Origin: Strigamia acuminata
Lineage: Eukaryota; Arthropoda; Chilopoda; Geophilomorpha; Linotaeniidae
DNA length: 64,000 nucleotides
NCBI GenBank assembly: GCA_949358305.1
Contig: OX442318.1
Location: 10,646,517-10,710,516, forward strand
Direction of reading: 5' to 3'
Positions 51,294 to 62,266 of this stretch are shown here, one piece after another. Made by a program: the position numbers and the translations under genes. The notes under the pieces are model-generated. The model had not been told where the DNA came from and ran no database searches. It worked only from the letters and a program-made list of their open reading frames with translations. Numbering within the stretch: position 1 is the first letter of the stretch; the number at the start of each line of letters is the position of its first letter.

Positions 51294-51615
51294 GAGGCCA
51301 TCCATAAATTACGTAACGCTCCAAGGGGGGGGAGGAGGTTTCAAATTTTGTTACGAGTCATTAGTAAGGGAGAGGGGGGGGGGTTCTCAATAATGTTACC
51401 GTACGGTCCATGAAAAAAAATTTTAAATGTTTAAAAATTGAAAATATACGCGTTTGTGAGACTAACTTTTGAAAATTTTGGGGGGGGGTAATTTCAGTTT
51501 TATTACGTAATTAGGGGGGTCGGGGTTTGGGAATTTGTTACGGCCATGTTACGGAGGGGGGGGGAGGGGGTCTACAATGGCCAAAATTTGCGTTACGTAA
51601 TTTATGGACGGCCCC
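51294..51615. mobile_element. 322-bp Harbinger-like MITE with TAA duplication
   Basis: Termini GAGGCCATCCATAAATTACG and CGTAATTTATGGACGGCCCC are inverted, with TAA on both sides (51291-51293, 51616-51618). The interior holds long G runs. The paralogous site near 11228 (GTGTGGACTGACCTAGTGAG) lacks it, giving an empty-site comparison. Three-base TAA/TTA duplications are typical of PIF/Harbinger; superfamily assignment is inferred. Confidence 0.7.
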
Positions 51616-52104
51616 TAACCTACAATAGTGAGAGGAAAGAGAGAGCTGATTGGTAAGGGAGTTGAGAGAGAGAGAGAGGAGAGTTGTCTGTGGTAACCAG
51701 TGAGAGCAGTCGTCATCTGCGCTCCGCCCTATTCACCACTGTGACGCTTAGTGGTGTGATGTTGGATCCATCACAGCCTCCATAAGCGGCTACATGGGCC
51801 GAGGTAAATACGGCAGAATAGTAAAGCATACCGACCAAGTCACCCATGGGAATTACCTCCCTGTGACAGCACATGAGTTAGACTAAAGATCTCCGACCCC
51901 TAGACAACGGATAAAAGACCACCAAACCCCAACAATCCCACCCCAGGTTATCTTGTCCCTAGGTTGCCCTGGATAAGACCCTGCTGTCACAGCATTGCTT
52001 CATAATGCCTGGCTAGAATTGGAAAACCGATTGCATATTTTACTAGCAACCGATAGAACTTATGTTAAAATTCAAACAGAATGTTTCAGGCAGTTTGTAC
52101 TTTT

Positions 52105-52290
52105 TATTCAAAAATTAAATTTTAATTCAGTCAAATTGATTAAAATCAAATTTTAATTCAGTCAAATTGATTAAAATCAAATTTTAATTCAGTCAAATTA
52201 ATTAAAATCAAATTTTAATTCAGTCAAATTGTTTAAAATCAAATTTTAATTCAGTCAAATTGATTAAAATTAAAATTTAGCTCAGTCTAA
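52105..52290. repeat. 33-bp minisatellite (AATTCAGTCAAATTGATTAA)
   Basis: Five to six tandem copies of a 33-bp AT-rich unit. The homologous stretch in unit 2 (20570-20620) has about one and a half copies. Confidence 0.85.
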
Positions 52291-52369
52291 TTGATTAAAA
52301 TTTAAACTTATCAAGTCTCTCTACAAGATAAAAATATCTAGATGCCGTCAGTTTCACCGTTAATTTAGA

Positions 52370-52590
52370 TATTCAATTCACCTGGGTGCAACGGCTTGTG
52401 GATACCCTGCATTACAAGTCGTTGGACTTGTCCAGGCATGGATGTTTGAAACCCTCCTGGGTTATCAAAACATTCAGCTTTAGTCTATTCAGCTGTAGTG
52501 TATGCAAGTCAAAGCTTGTAACCCGCAGAAAAAAATTACAGTGCCACTGAATTCGAATGTTTGGCAGTAGCATGGGCAAATTTGTCAGAT
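52370..52590 (+). pseudogene. Second Ty3/gypsy RNase H relic
   Basis: Paralogous to 20680-20940, keeping TTCACCTGGGTGCAACGGC and the NYSATEFECLAVAWA-like stretch at 52530-52578. It breaks off before the downstream TDHQALKW motif and joins R-block DNA directly. Confidence 0.65.
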
Positions 52591-53210
52591 GCAAAAAAAA
52601 ATTAAAAACTTTCATGATAACTATTTCAAAGAAGTGTGAACTTTTATATTTTTTAAATGAAAGTTGATCTCATTCCATAAAATTATAAAAGCAAACAATA
52701 TTAATATTCATTTTCATTCAGGCTTTGAAACGAATCTTGTTCAAACAAACTGGTCAAACATCAAAGTCATACAAAATCGCACTTTCTATTCATTACATTC
52801 AAATGCAAATTATCCAAAGTAATGAATAGAACATTCAAATCAAACAGAAACTCTTTAGAAAAATAAAATGTAAACAGCACGAACTCTATAGAAATAAATC
52901 TCATTGAGTTTCATATCAATGTTGACATAATTTGCATGATACGGATGTCAACATTTAAATCCGATGCACGCAACCTTTTCCTCATTTATTCTATGTACAC
53001 ACTGCACTGAAGTTTCAGTTATCCATCCAACTTTATACAATTTTTAAAAAAAAAAATCAGTCTTAGAAATTGCAACTGATATTTATTTAATAATTTAAGA
53101 ATTTATGAACAATCTAAAACTTCATAGCTCACATACCCTTGGGAAAGAGTGAAAAACAGTAAAAACAGTGCAGACTTCTGCATTTGTTTTGTTTTTATTC
53201 TTAAATCTCA
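52590..53210. repeat. Dispersed duplication block R5 (partial)
   Basis: Follows the second RNase H relic as R3 follows the first. Landmarks are GGCTTTGAAACGAATCTTG (52720), one minisatellite unit and ATCCAACTTTATACA. Confidence 0.75.
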
Positions 53211-53437
53211 GAAGTGCAAATACAAATATTTACTTGAATTTAAATTTTGTAAATATGAAATTTCAAGCGGTGTGATAAATGTCTGAAAACATGCGATTCT
53301 AAGAGAGCACCACCCAAATTTAAACATGGTTTTTTGGCAAAAATGTGCGTCTTAGAATCGAAACAATAGCTAGTAGTTGGCTTTTCCTACAATCTGCGCT
53401 GCACCCAGTATTTGTACTTGTTTTAGGTTGTCTAATT

Positions 53438-53797
53438 TACACCCACCTTTTTCATGACGATGCTGGATTCATGTATAAAGTGGCTTAAAATACCAACAAA
53501 GATGGGCTTCTTAAACATTTCCAATTCACAACCTCTTTTTTGCTCGAGAAATACAAACTTTTTCTGAAAATGTATGCAGGAAAGTTGAAGAAGCTTCATA
53601 TTCACAGTTTCCAAAGGGGTACAATCCATATTTATTGGCCAAATATGAAATCCCCATGTTTCTGCAGATGTCGCCTGCGCTGTACAATATACCTAGCAAA
53701 AATGAGACGTGAGTGGAGAAAGCTTAAGAAGCCCCATCTTAGATTGAATGTTAGGCCACTTTATTCATGACACCATCTTCATGAAAAAGATGGACGT
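53438..53797. mobile_element. About 360-bp MITE with about 75-bp terminal inverted repeats
   Basis: CACCTTTTTCATGACGATGC near 53440 is inverted at the right as CACCATCTTCATGAAAAAG (about 53770-53790). The arms go on through AAAGTGGC and AAGATGGG...CTTCTTAA. The 76-codon open frame inside has no recognisable domain. Confidence 0.6.
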
Positions 53798-54417
53798 AAA
53801 TAAGAAGACCTAAAATAAGTTTTCTCGACCGTGTTTGACTAATGGAATTTAGCAATTTGGATGGATTTTTGCCAGAAACTTTGACTTATTGATCCCTTCC
53901 AACCCGAAAGAATTGGCCACCCATCTCTCCCTAAGATGGGTATTTTTTGACCCAGATTCTGCGCATGCGCAAAATCCGGGTTTTAGGGAATTCCGAAGGA
54001 ATTTGGCCAACACGTGTGTTTTTGACAACAACAAAGATGGCCACCGCAACACCTGGTGGCAATGATTGACATTAGCGGAGCCTGCTGATGATCATGATTT
54101 ATGTCCTTTGGACTCCTAAGATGGGTCTTTTTTGACCCAGTTAAACTTTGAGTTCAAATTATATAAAAACTTAAAAAATTAAAAAAATTTCAACTGTGGT
54201 ATAGTGTCTAGTGACTAGCTGTTCACCCGCAGAATGATAAATCACTCAAAACCATAGATCAAACAAATATAAAAACACATTTTTGTTAAACCACACAAAA
54301 ATGCAACCCTAACCCAGACTACACCAAACCAAAACAGAACCAAACCCAACGCCAATCAGGCCAATACCCAATCCAGCCACACAGCATTTTGGAAAAAGCG
54401 CCATCTGTCGGCAGCTT

Positions 54418-54750
54418 TTGCTGACAAATGTTTTTAATTTTTACCAGCTATTTTATGTTTTTACCCACTATTTTCTCCTATTTACCCGCTGTTTTTTCCT
54501 ATTTACCCGCTGTTTTTTCCTATTTACCCGCTGTTTTTTTCTATTTACCCGCTGTTTTTTTCTATTTACCCGCTGTTTTTTCCTATTTACCTGCTGTTTT
54601 CTCCTGGTTTTGCTGACAAATGTTTTTAATTTTAACCCGCTATTTTATGTTTTTACCCGCTACTTTCTCCTATTTACTCGCTATTTTCTCCTATTTACCC
54701 GCCATTTTCTCCTATTTACCCGTTGTTTTCTCCTGGTTTATTATCCAACC
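54418..54750. repeat. 21-bp minisatellite (TATTTACCCGCTGTTTTTTCC)
   Basis: About 14 copies in two runs. Each run is introduced by CTGACAAATGTTTTTAATTT (54420, 54611), so a block of about 190 bp was duplicated. The FLFTRCF translation is a by-product. Confidence 0.9.
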
Positions 54751-54959
54751 AATTTATCAATTTTTTTTGGATAAAATTACCCAAAAAAGATCGTTTTTTT
54801 CAAATTAAACGCCAACCATAATTCCGATCAAAAGGTTATTCACACCATCGTTTTCAGCAGGATTTTTTACTCTGGAAACATGTTCTAAACATTTCATTCG
54901 GTTAATTTTACGAATTTTGGGTTTTTTCATGATGAAATTCAAATTTTGACTAAATTTTC

Positions 54960-55560
54960 CAATCGGTCACCCGCTAAGATCGCCCGAATCGGCACTTTTC
55001 CTCGCCCGAATTAAAAAATAAAAAATACAGGCTTGTGCAAAATTCAATTTCCAATCGAATGGTCTTGGTTATATAATTTTCTGACCTCATTTAGGCATAG
55101 AAAACATCAAAAAACCGATCGCGACGAACAATTCCGTCTGAATTTGCATTCGTTTACCCGCTAAAAACGTCCGTATCGGCACTTTCCCTCGCCCGAATCA
55201 AAAAATAAAAAATATAGGCTTGTGCAGAATTGTCTCCTCTTCAAAATGAGCTTAGTTCCAGAATTTTCCAAGCTCATCTTGATGTTGAAACATTTGAAAA
55301 ACATATCGCGACGAAGATTTTGTAATTTTTAACATTCGTTCACCCGCTAAAAACGTCCGAATCGGTACCTTTCCTTGACCGAATGGAATTAAAAAATATA
55401 CAGGATTGTGCAGAATTGTATTACCTTTCAAATGGGCTTGGTTTTAGAATTTTTGGACCTCATTACGACCTAGACAACCTCAAAAAACGTATCGAAGCGA
55501 ACATTGCATTACTGTTAGTACGTACGGCTCCCGTCAGGTGGCGCTACGATCTACCAAAAT
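54960..55560. repeat. Threefold tandem repeat of about 180 bp
   Basis: TCACCCGCTAAGATCGCCCG (54967), TTACCCGCTAAAAACGTCCG (55145) and TTCACCCGCTAAAAACGTCC (55332) each begin a diverged unit that continues GAATCGGCACTTTTCCT...AAAATAAAAAATA...GGCTTGTGCA. The short CDS-like frame at 55383 lies within the last unit and is not convincing. Confidence 0.8.
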
Positions 55561-56464
55561 TGCCGTAATTTCGCTTTTTCTCCATTTAAACAACATTTAA
55601 TGTTTGTTTTCTCTTTATCATTAAAAAGAACACATAAAACTACACAGGAATAATGTCATTTCCAATCGAAAAAGTCGTTTTTAATAATTTATTCCGATGG
55701 AGGTACATTCGACGCACCAGCCTACTACATGCAACTTTTTTGGCTGCTATATAAGGGAAATCGATAGTATACGTGGTTGTATTGCTTCAGCATTCAATTA
55801 TAAAAATACAATTATAAAAAGGCAAAGATTTTACTTGAAATTAATAGAAATTATTTGAAAAAAAAAATGACAAAACAAGAAGTGTTGAAATTGGCGGCCA
55901 TCTTGACGTTACACATTACCGGAAGTTACCGCCAACAGGTGGCGCCACTTCCGAAAAAAAATCACACAAAAAATGACGCACTTCCGGTTCCGGAATTACA
56001 TTAAAAGTTACACTTCCGGAAGTGCTAACTCTCACGCAGAGACTGACTTCTCCTCTTTAGTATTGAGTTTAATGTTTCAAAGGAATAGTCAGCAAAAGTC
56101 AGAAAGAAAAAAAAATTATTTCTTATAAAAATAATGATTTTTTTAAAACAGGGTCACAAAATGACCCATCTCAGGGTTGGAAGGGTTAACCCAGTAATTA
56201 CACTCCTTTGACTTGATATACACTTTGGAGATTAAGTGCTGACCTAACCTTAAAGACATAAAGTGAGCTTAAACTTCTTAGGCATGTTGTTCAGTAACAT
56301 ATTTTGTAATCAAAGAGTCATAACAAATAATTTTATTTTATTAGATTGATGTGTACCTGGTAGCCCAAATAACATGTTATTGCACGTAATAACAAATCAT
56401 TGATTTAACAATCATACCATATTTCCTAATTGTTAGATTTGAGCTCAGCACTTGACGCGTCCTC

Positions 56465-59400
56465 ATGGCAATTACCGTAACACGTCGACAGGCCACACCG
56501 GCACAGCCATATCAACCAATGGGCCGATTGGCCGGTATTCAACTACTTCGAAAAAAAAGAATAAAAAACCTTGTTTGCAATGTTATGGCAAATGAAAGAG
56601 ATATACCACCATTCATCAAGGCTCTGAAGGATATTTCAAAAAAGAAAATAATTCTGATCCTTATATTTGCAACACTGCTTTTAATGAATTTGGTGGTGTG
56701 TGCTTACCAAACTGTAGATCGAATATTCCATTACATGGAAGAACCCACCACTATGAACGCGTACTTTATTGAAACACCACATGGTTCTTTTCCGTATATT
56801 TACATATATCCAATAACTACACAAGAGTTGATTGATTTTCTCGCTAAGAAAGGCATTAATGCTCAGCAATATGTTGGAGCACATGGAATGTATCAATTAT
56901 TCCACGGAATGAATCCTGAAGAAGTGATGAAACACACGACAAACCTAAGTTATATAACTGATACATACTTTGCTGTGGTAAATCATTTTTGTCCGTTCTT
57001 TTAAATTTAGGCAGTAGCTACGTTCACGTCCGACGTGAACGTATTATTTTCAAGGCGCGTTGTGATTGGTTGAGAGCTAACGATGGCGCTTTGTTTCGTC
57101 AATGTAAGTTTTCTCAAATCGATGTATTTCGAGGTGTAAGCTTCTTTTTTCCTAACAAGGGGGGGGGGGGGGAGGGCTACCCCCCAGACCTAACCTTATC
57201 TGTTTTTGGCAAGGTAGACAGATGGGGGTTTTCATCAATGCATCTCTCAACCAATCACAGCGCGCCTTGAAAACAATACGTTGACGTCGGACGTGAACGT
57301 AGCCACTTCGTTAAAGTTAGCCAAAAGTTTCCAACAAAACAAATCTTTACAGCAAAAATCAAGAATTAATCTGACCATTAAAAATTATGACTCAATTACT
57401 TGGCCAATGGCTCAGATTTCGAGTGGTAAGTAAACAAATGACTATCACTCGTTTAATATTTTAACTTTAAATTCATATTAGAGTTTGAATTTCCATATGG
57501 AAATGAAAATTACAAGATGGTCGTAAAGCTTAACTCTCCCAACTATGTTAACACTATTCAAGTGAGTAATTTCGTATTCTCTTATAATAAACATTAGGTT
57601 TGTTCAATCTTAAATGGATTTCCGAAATCCTGATTTTCTTGATTTTCCGAAATCAAGTAAGTTGGATTTCAACTTTGAACGACCTTATAATTTCTCAAAA
57701 TCCAACTGTTGCACATGCACAATTTGAACTGTTGGAAAACTTCCTGCTTACAAATGTGGCCAAAATATCGCAAATTTTCCATGCCATAATATCGCAAAAC
57801 ATTTAAACACAGTGGGCCGCATTCGATAGCTCAAATTGTGTAATTCAAGATGGCTGAAAATCAACTTATACTCTTGTTCACTACAACAGTGGCCTCTCTC
57901 CCATTGGCCGAACCTCATTATTCCTAACTATAATGCATACTACCCCCAGAAAAAGTAGTTTTTTTTTTTAAATTTAATTTTGTGATTATTATGATCATTT
58001 AAATTGATATAATTTTAATTGTATTTTATTATAAAATGTTTTTCCCATTCATAAAATAAATTTTTATGCTGTATTTAGTTCAACACAGATGTTTGTTCAG
58101 TTTATTGATTGCTATGTCAGGAAAGCAAACAATTTCCTAACAATAGGTAATCGGTTACAATGTCTGTACTTTGTAATGCAATTCTGGTGTTTGGGTCTAC
58201 TTTTTTGGATCACTACACAAGTGAAATGGCTCGCCCAATGAGAGAAAGGCCACTCTTGTAGTGAACAAGAGTATAGAAATCAAGGAAATCAAGGAAAGCC
58301 ACCCTACACGTGGATTTCCCAAAATCGGATTTTCTGAAATCGGATTTCGTTTCTGTGGCGTAAAAGCCGTCACTTCCGGACTCCTGAAATTAAGAAAATC
58401 AAGAAAATCAGCAAAATCAGCAAAATCAGCAAAATCCATTTAAGATTGAACACGCCTAATGCTTTGTTCCTCATTCAATCAAATATACATATAGAAGGCA
58501 CTAGTACAACTAACTTAGCTCCTGCATGATACTCATATGTTGGGACACCTCTGCATTAAATGATTAATAAACATTAATTTTGAAAATTATTGTTTCAATT
58601 AAAGATGTACATAGATCCATTACCAGTTATGTATCACATAGCCAAAGAATTTTGCTACTTTTTGCATACAACAAAAAGCTATAAATATCAAGTCATTGCT
58701 ACTGTGAAAAAGGTAAGGGGCACAATATAAACAGTATCCATAATAAATTTAAATTTAAATGTTTTGAAATTAAGCAATTTTGTATCTTTGCTTCAAAAAA
58801 CTTTTATTTTGAAAATCTGCAAATATAATAGAATTCCAATCTTATGTTTTAGTACCACTTCATCAATACTAAGAAACAGCCATGCAGCAATAACTTACAC
58901 AACTGCTTGCGACCTTGTTTAGTACAAGAAATGAAATGCAGGTACATAGATTTATAGAATTCACACGAATCAACAGTTTGAAATTGAACTCTTCCCTATT
59001 GGTTGAGTAGGATCACGTGATCCAGTTTTATGTATTCTTGAACTACCGGTAGTGATATGCCCAACCAATGGGAGTTTGACATAATTTTTCTGAAATAGAG
59101 TATAGTGACAAATTATCACATCAATTCTATAGTTAATTCACCCCAAAGATATTAAGCTTACTCCTAATAAGTATACCAAATACACGCACTTATTTTTTTA
59201 GATTTCCGTTTTACGAGGCTAGAAGCCTACCAAAATGCAATGATGCAGATAGCGTTAATCAATATCGAAGATTGAAGTCAATTGTTAGTAGTGGAGATCT
59301 AACAACGAAGTGCAAGTGTCTCAATTTGTGCGATGAAACCCAACAAAATTTAATGTTTAATCGAGTACCTGGTAATGAAGATACCGTTGAAATGTTCTTT

Positions 59401-61123
59401 GTCAGTAATTATGTTCAAACATTGCAAGAAAGCTTTTCTTACGACATAATCTTTTTGTTATGCGACATTGGAGGGAACATTGGTCTCTACTTCGGCATGT
59501 CTTGTTTAGCACTTGTGGAAATATTTGTTCATTGCTGCAAAATCCCTTACAGCAAATTGAGCAAAACACCAAAAGCAAACGCCAAGTTGAATGAAAAAAT
59601 TCCAAGACTACTCGAAAAAATGCAGCAAAAAAATAAGCTATCTTTTTTCACAAATAAACTGAAAACTACCGTTTCATTATTTGTATTGTTCGTGTCAGTT
59701 TACCAGACTTGCAACTTGATCGTTACTTATTTTGAAGTTCCACTCATAAAAACTGTCAGCATCATCAGAGACAGCATCATTGAGTTTCCACTCATTATTT
59801 CTTGTGACGAAAATCGTAAAATAATAAAGGCTAAAAGAAATTTAGCTAATTACCACAAAACCGGTTGTGACCGCTACCAACTGTACGATTTACTCGACAA
59901 CCAATCTTCATTTGCAAACAATCCACAAAAAATATGGCGGGCCTCTTCTCTTTTTACTGTATACACCTCGAATGGATACTTACTTAAAATGGTAAGCCAG
60001 TTGAATACTAATTTGTTCAGGCAGTTGTGTTAAACTACTCATTTTATAGGCAAGTCCACATGATTATGACATATTTTATGCCAACATATCAGCTATATCA
60101 ACAGCTTTTGGAGAGTGCACCATATTTAATAAAGGTAAATAAAAATATTTATTTTTGCTTCTAAACAGACTTCTAAATTTTTGCAGGTGATCGGCCGTTT
60201 ATGCCAAAGCAAAATCATTTAGCGTTTGCTGATGACCAGACAAAGGATGAATGCAGCCCACATCATGCAGTAAGATATAGATACAGATTGCAAATTGTAA
60301 TTACCAGTACGTGGTTGTTTATTTTGTGTTATGTATTTCCAGCAATTCATTGTGCCGAAAAATAAGTTTTTCCACCCGAAATATATTTTCTACACTCCCA
60401 CTAAGAAGTACACTACAATTGACATTTCTCGTCAAACGGTAATGGGAGAAAAATTGATGAGAAATTGATTAAATACGGAGTATATCTTATTCTTTTTAGC
60501 TCATTCGAGTGAACACACGAAGAAGTCCATGCAGTAAAAATAATAATGAAGTTTCTGACTGTGAAGTGAAATGTTACGCAAATAAAATTGCAGAACAACC
60601 TCTCACTTGCAGGTAATTTAGTACACATTATACTCATGAGTTTTCCATTAAACTCGTAGGTATAAAAGAGGTTTCGCAACTCGTGTATCAACCCGAGTGA
60701 ACAAAATTGCCAGTAGTTGTTTTAGCACTCAATTGCCACATTCCTTACGTTGAAACTATTGTATTATTATATCTTGCTAGATTACCATTTATGGTAAATA
60801 GTACGTTACAGTTTTGCATGGATCGAAACTCGGCTAAAACAACCTTCGAGACATATTTGCAAACTCAATTCAAGACCGATCCCCAAAGAGACTGTTCCTG
60901 CGCAGAACGCTGCCATGATACCATTTATCACCTTTACAAAACAATGGTAGGTGAAATGGAAATGCCAATGACAACTGTGAGGTACACTATTGAAAAGAAC
61001 ATGCGAGAAGTAATTGAAGAAATTGAGTCAATCTCTCTGATAAAACTACTGTGTAACATTGGATCTGTTTTTGGTATTTTGACCGGTCTCTCAATATTTT
61101 CTCTTGTTGATTATTTCTTTTGA
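56465..61123 (+). CDS. Gene C: two-unit DEG/ENaC-family cation channel subunit, 11 exons, 790 aa
   Basis: Exons: 56465-56977, 57353-57425, 57482-57561, 58605-58712, 58853-58941, 59202-59991, 60050-60134, 60187-60269, 60343-60438, 60500-60612, 60781-61123. They sum to 2373 nt with no internal stop, all GT-AG, with the same phases as gene A. Unit 1: cytosolic N-terminus MAITVTRRQATP, TM1 (IILILIFATLLLMNLVVCAY), cysteines PC..NC..PC..KC-RFPF and TKCKCLNLC, and TM2 with LLCDIGGNIGLYFGMS. Basic linker, then unit 2: TM1, EFPLIISC, cysteines SPC..DC..KC..TC-RLPF and DCSCAERC, TM2 ending VFGILTGLSIFSLVDYFF at the C-terminus. The best-preserved member of the cluster, and probably functional. Intron 1 carries one MITE and intron 3 two nested MITEs, all between the splice sites. 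ATG 56465 is the first in frame and lies 28 nt after a conserved acceptor-like AG. Ligand and ion selectivity cannot be read from sequence. Confidence 0.9.
57014..57306. mobile_element. About 290-bp MITE in intron 1 of gene C
   Basis: GCTACGTTCACGTCCGACGT (57017) is inverted at the right as ACGTCGGACGTGAACGTAGC (57284-57303). The arms extend over about 60 bp through TTTTCAAGGCGCG and TGATTGGTTGAGAG. A long G run lies in the middle. Target duplication unclear. Confidence 0.75.
57592..58461. mobile_element. 870-bp MITE in intron 3 of gene C
   Basis: CATTAGGTTTGTTCAATCTT at the left and AAGATTGAACACGCCTAATG at the right are inverted, continuing through AAATGGATTT. Inside the right arm GATTTTGCT is repeated in tandem. 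It contains a second MITE (57871-58271), so it is the older insertion. Confidence 0.65.
57871..58271. mobile_element. 401-bp MITE of the CTCTTGTT family, nested in the 57592 MITE
   Basis: CTCTTGTTCACTACAACAGT and GCCACTCTTGTAGTGAACAAGAG-type ends are inverted, with TA on both sides (57869-57870, 58272-58273). Its ends match the MITE in gene B intron 8 and the remnant upstream of gene B at 21885-21980. Confidence 0.7.
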
Positions 61124-61258
61124 TTTCAATGCACATGCAACATTATACAGGAAACTTGACTTTACACCGAGCACGCCTTTTGACCCATTTAATAACCGGC
61201 AATGATAAAAGCACTTTTAGTGGTGTAAAGAAAGTTTTATATTCCTATTAACGCACTA

Positions 61259-61841
61259 CAGTCGAATCTTGTTATAACGAACGGCAATATAAAATTGTTT
61301 TCGTTATAACTAATACTTAACCTTCCCATAGCCATGGTGGGTCAAAAAAATTACAGAAGTGGAAAAACAACTGTAATTCTTTTTTTTTTCTGAAAATTAA
61401 TTAAGGAGGTAGATTTTTATTCCTCAAAAACTTTCTTTTCTTATTTTATAATGTCTAAATACAAATAGTTTTTCAATTATTATTAAGATAATTTAATATT
61501 TATATAAAAAACACCCTTAATGGGAGCGCTGTATAGCGTTTTGCCATCTGTTTGCACAAGGTGGCGTATTAAAATTAGTCCTAAAACATGTGCTCCTACC
61601 AAGAAAAATGCGATTGAACCAGGAAAAAAGTGATTGTGCACATGTGCAGAAGGATTTTTGAAGAAAAAAAAACAGAAATGACCGACCATAGCTGCACATG
61701 TGTAGTAACCAGCCATGGCTAGGGAAGGTTAAAAATGGCTTGGTTGGTTGGTTGGCCAAAGACCACCATATTAAAAATTTTGATATAGAAAACTTTGATC
61801 GTTATCACTAACCGATTTCTCAGGTCCCTTGCGATACGCTG
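61259..61841. mobile_element. Pogo/Tigger-like relic carrying a piggyBac-like insertion
   Basis: Starts CAGTCGAATCTTGTTATAAC after TA (61257-61258) and ends GATACGCTG before TA (61842-61843). The paralogous stretch at 62440-62470 (CGCACTACAAACATTG) appears to be the empty site. The internal GGTTGGCCAAAGACCACCAT resembles 13910 of the relic in gene A intron 5. Interrupted by the element at 61321-61728. Confidence 0.55.
61321..61728. mobile_element. 408-bp piggyBac-like MITE with TTAA target duplication
   Basis: CCTTCCCATAGCCATGG and CCATGGCTAGGGAAGG are inverted ends, each flanked by TTAA (61317-61320, 61729-61732). TTAA duplication with a CCY start is characteristic of piggyBac. No transposase inside. 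Confidence 0.78.
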
Positions 61842-62104
61842 TACCATACAAACATTAAAATTTTATTGATTTAATTGCATTAACATAATATTCTGCCCAC
61901 TATTTTCAAATTAAGTATGAATAATGCATATATTTTTACTCTCTTGTACTCCGTAATATTTTTCGAACTTGCCCATTCTAAGCATTAAGTAGTTTTAGAC
62001 TTCTGTGTGAACAAACTAATCGACTAAAAATGCACTAATTACAATCTTTTTTGCTGCCACTGTAAATGCAAATATAAAAAGACCCCTAAAATAAACGTCC
62101 AAAC

Positions 62105-62265
62105 ACTATTACCAGTAAGTAAACTTATGTCACCAGTATACATAAAGTAAACTTTTGTCACCAGTACACATAAAGTAAACTTTTGTCACCAGTACACATA
62201 AAGTAAACTTTTGTCACCAGTACACATAAAGTAAAATTTTGTCACCAGTACACATAGAGTATTCT
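62105..62265. repeat. 28-bp minisatellite (GTCACCAGTACACATAAAGT)
   Basis: Five to six copies of a 28-bp unit. A single unit-like word recurs near 63938, in the duplicated flank at the window end. Confidence 0.88.
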
Positions 62266-62266
62266 A

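Larger units (their letters stand above)
53894..56185. mobile_element. 2.3-kb composite bounded by piggyBac-like CCCTTCC ends
   Basis: CCCTTCCAACCCGAAAG at 53894 and, inverted, CTCAGGGTTGGAAGGG ending at 56185. The right end is followed by TTAA (56186-56189); the left flank is TGAT, two mismatches away. Both ends carry ACCCATCT and a GGGT...GACCC palindrome. The inside is filled with tandem repeats and no transposase, so it may be a MITE grown by repeat expansion or two partial copies in opposite orientation. Confidence 0.45.

Noticed and set aside
53540-53770. 76-codon ORF at 53540
   Set aside because: Spans the interior and right inverted repeat of a MITE; composition is not protein-like.
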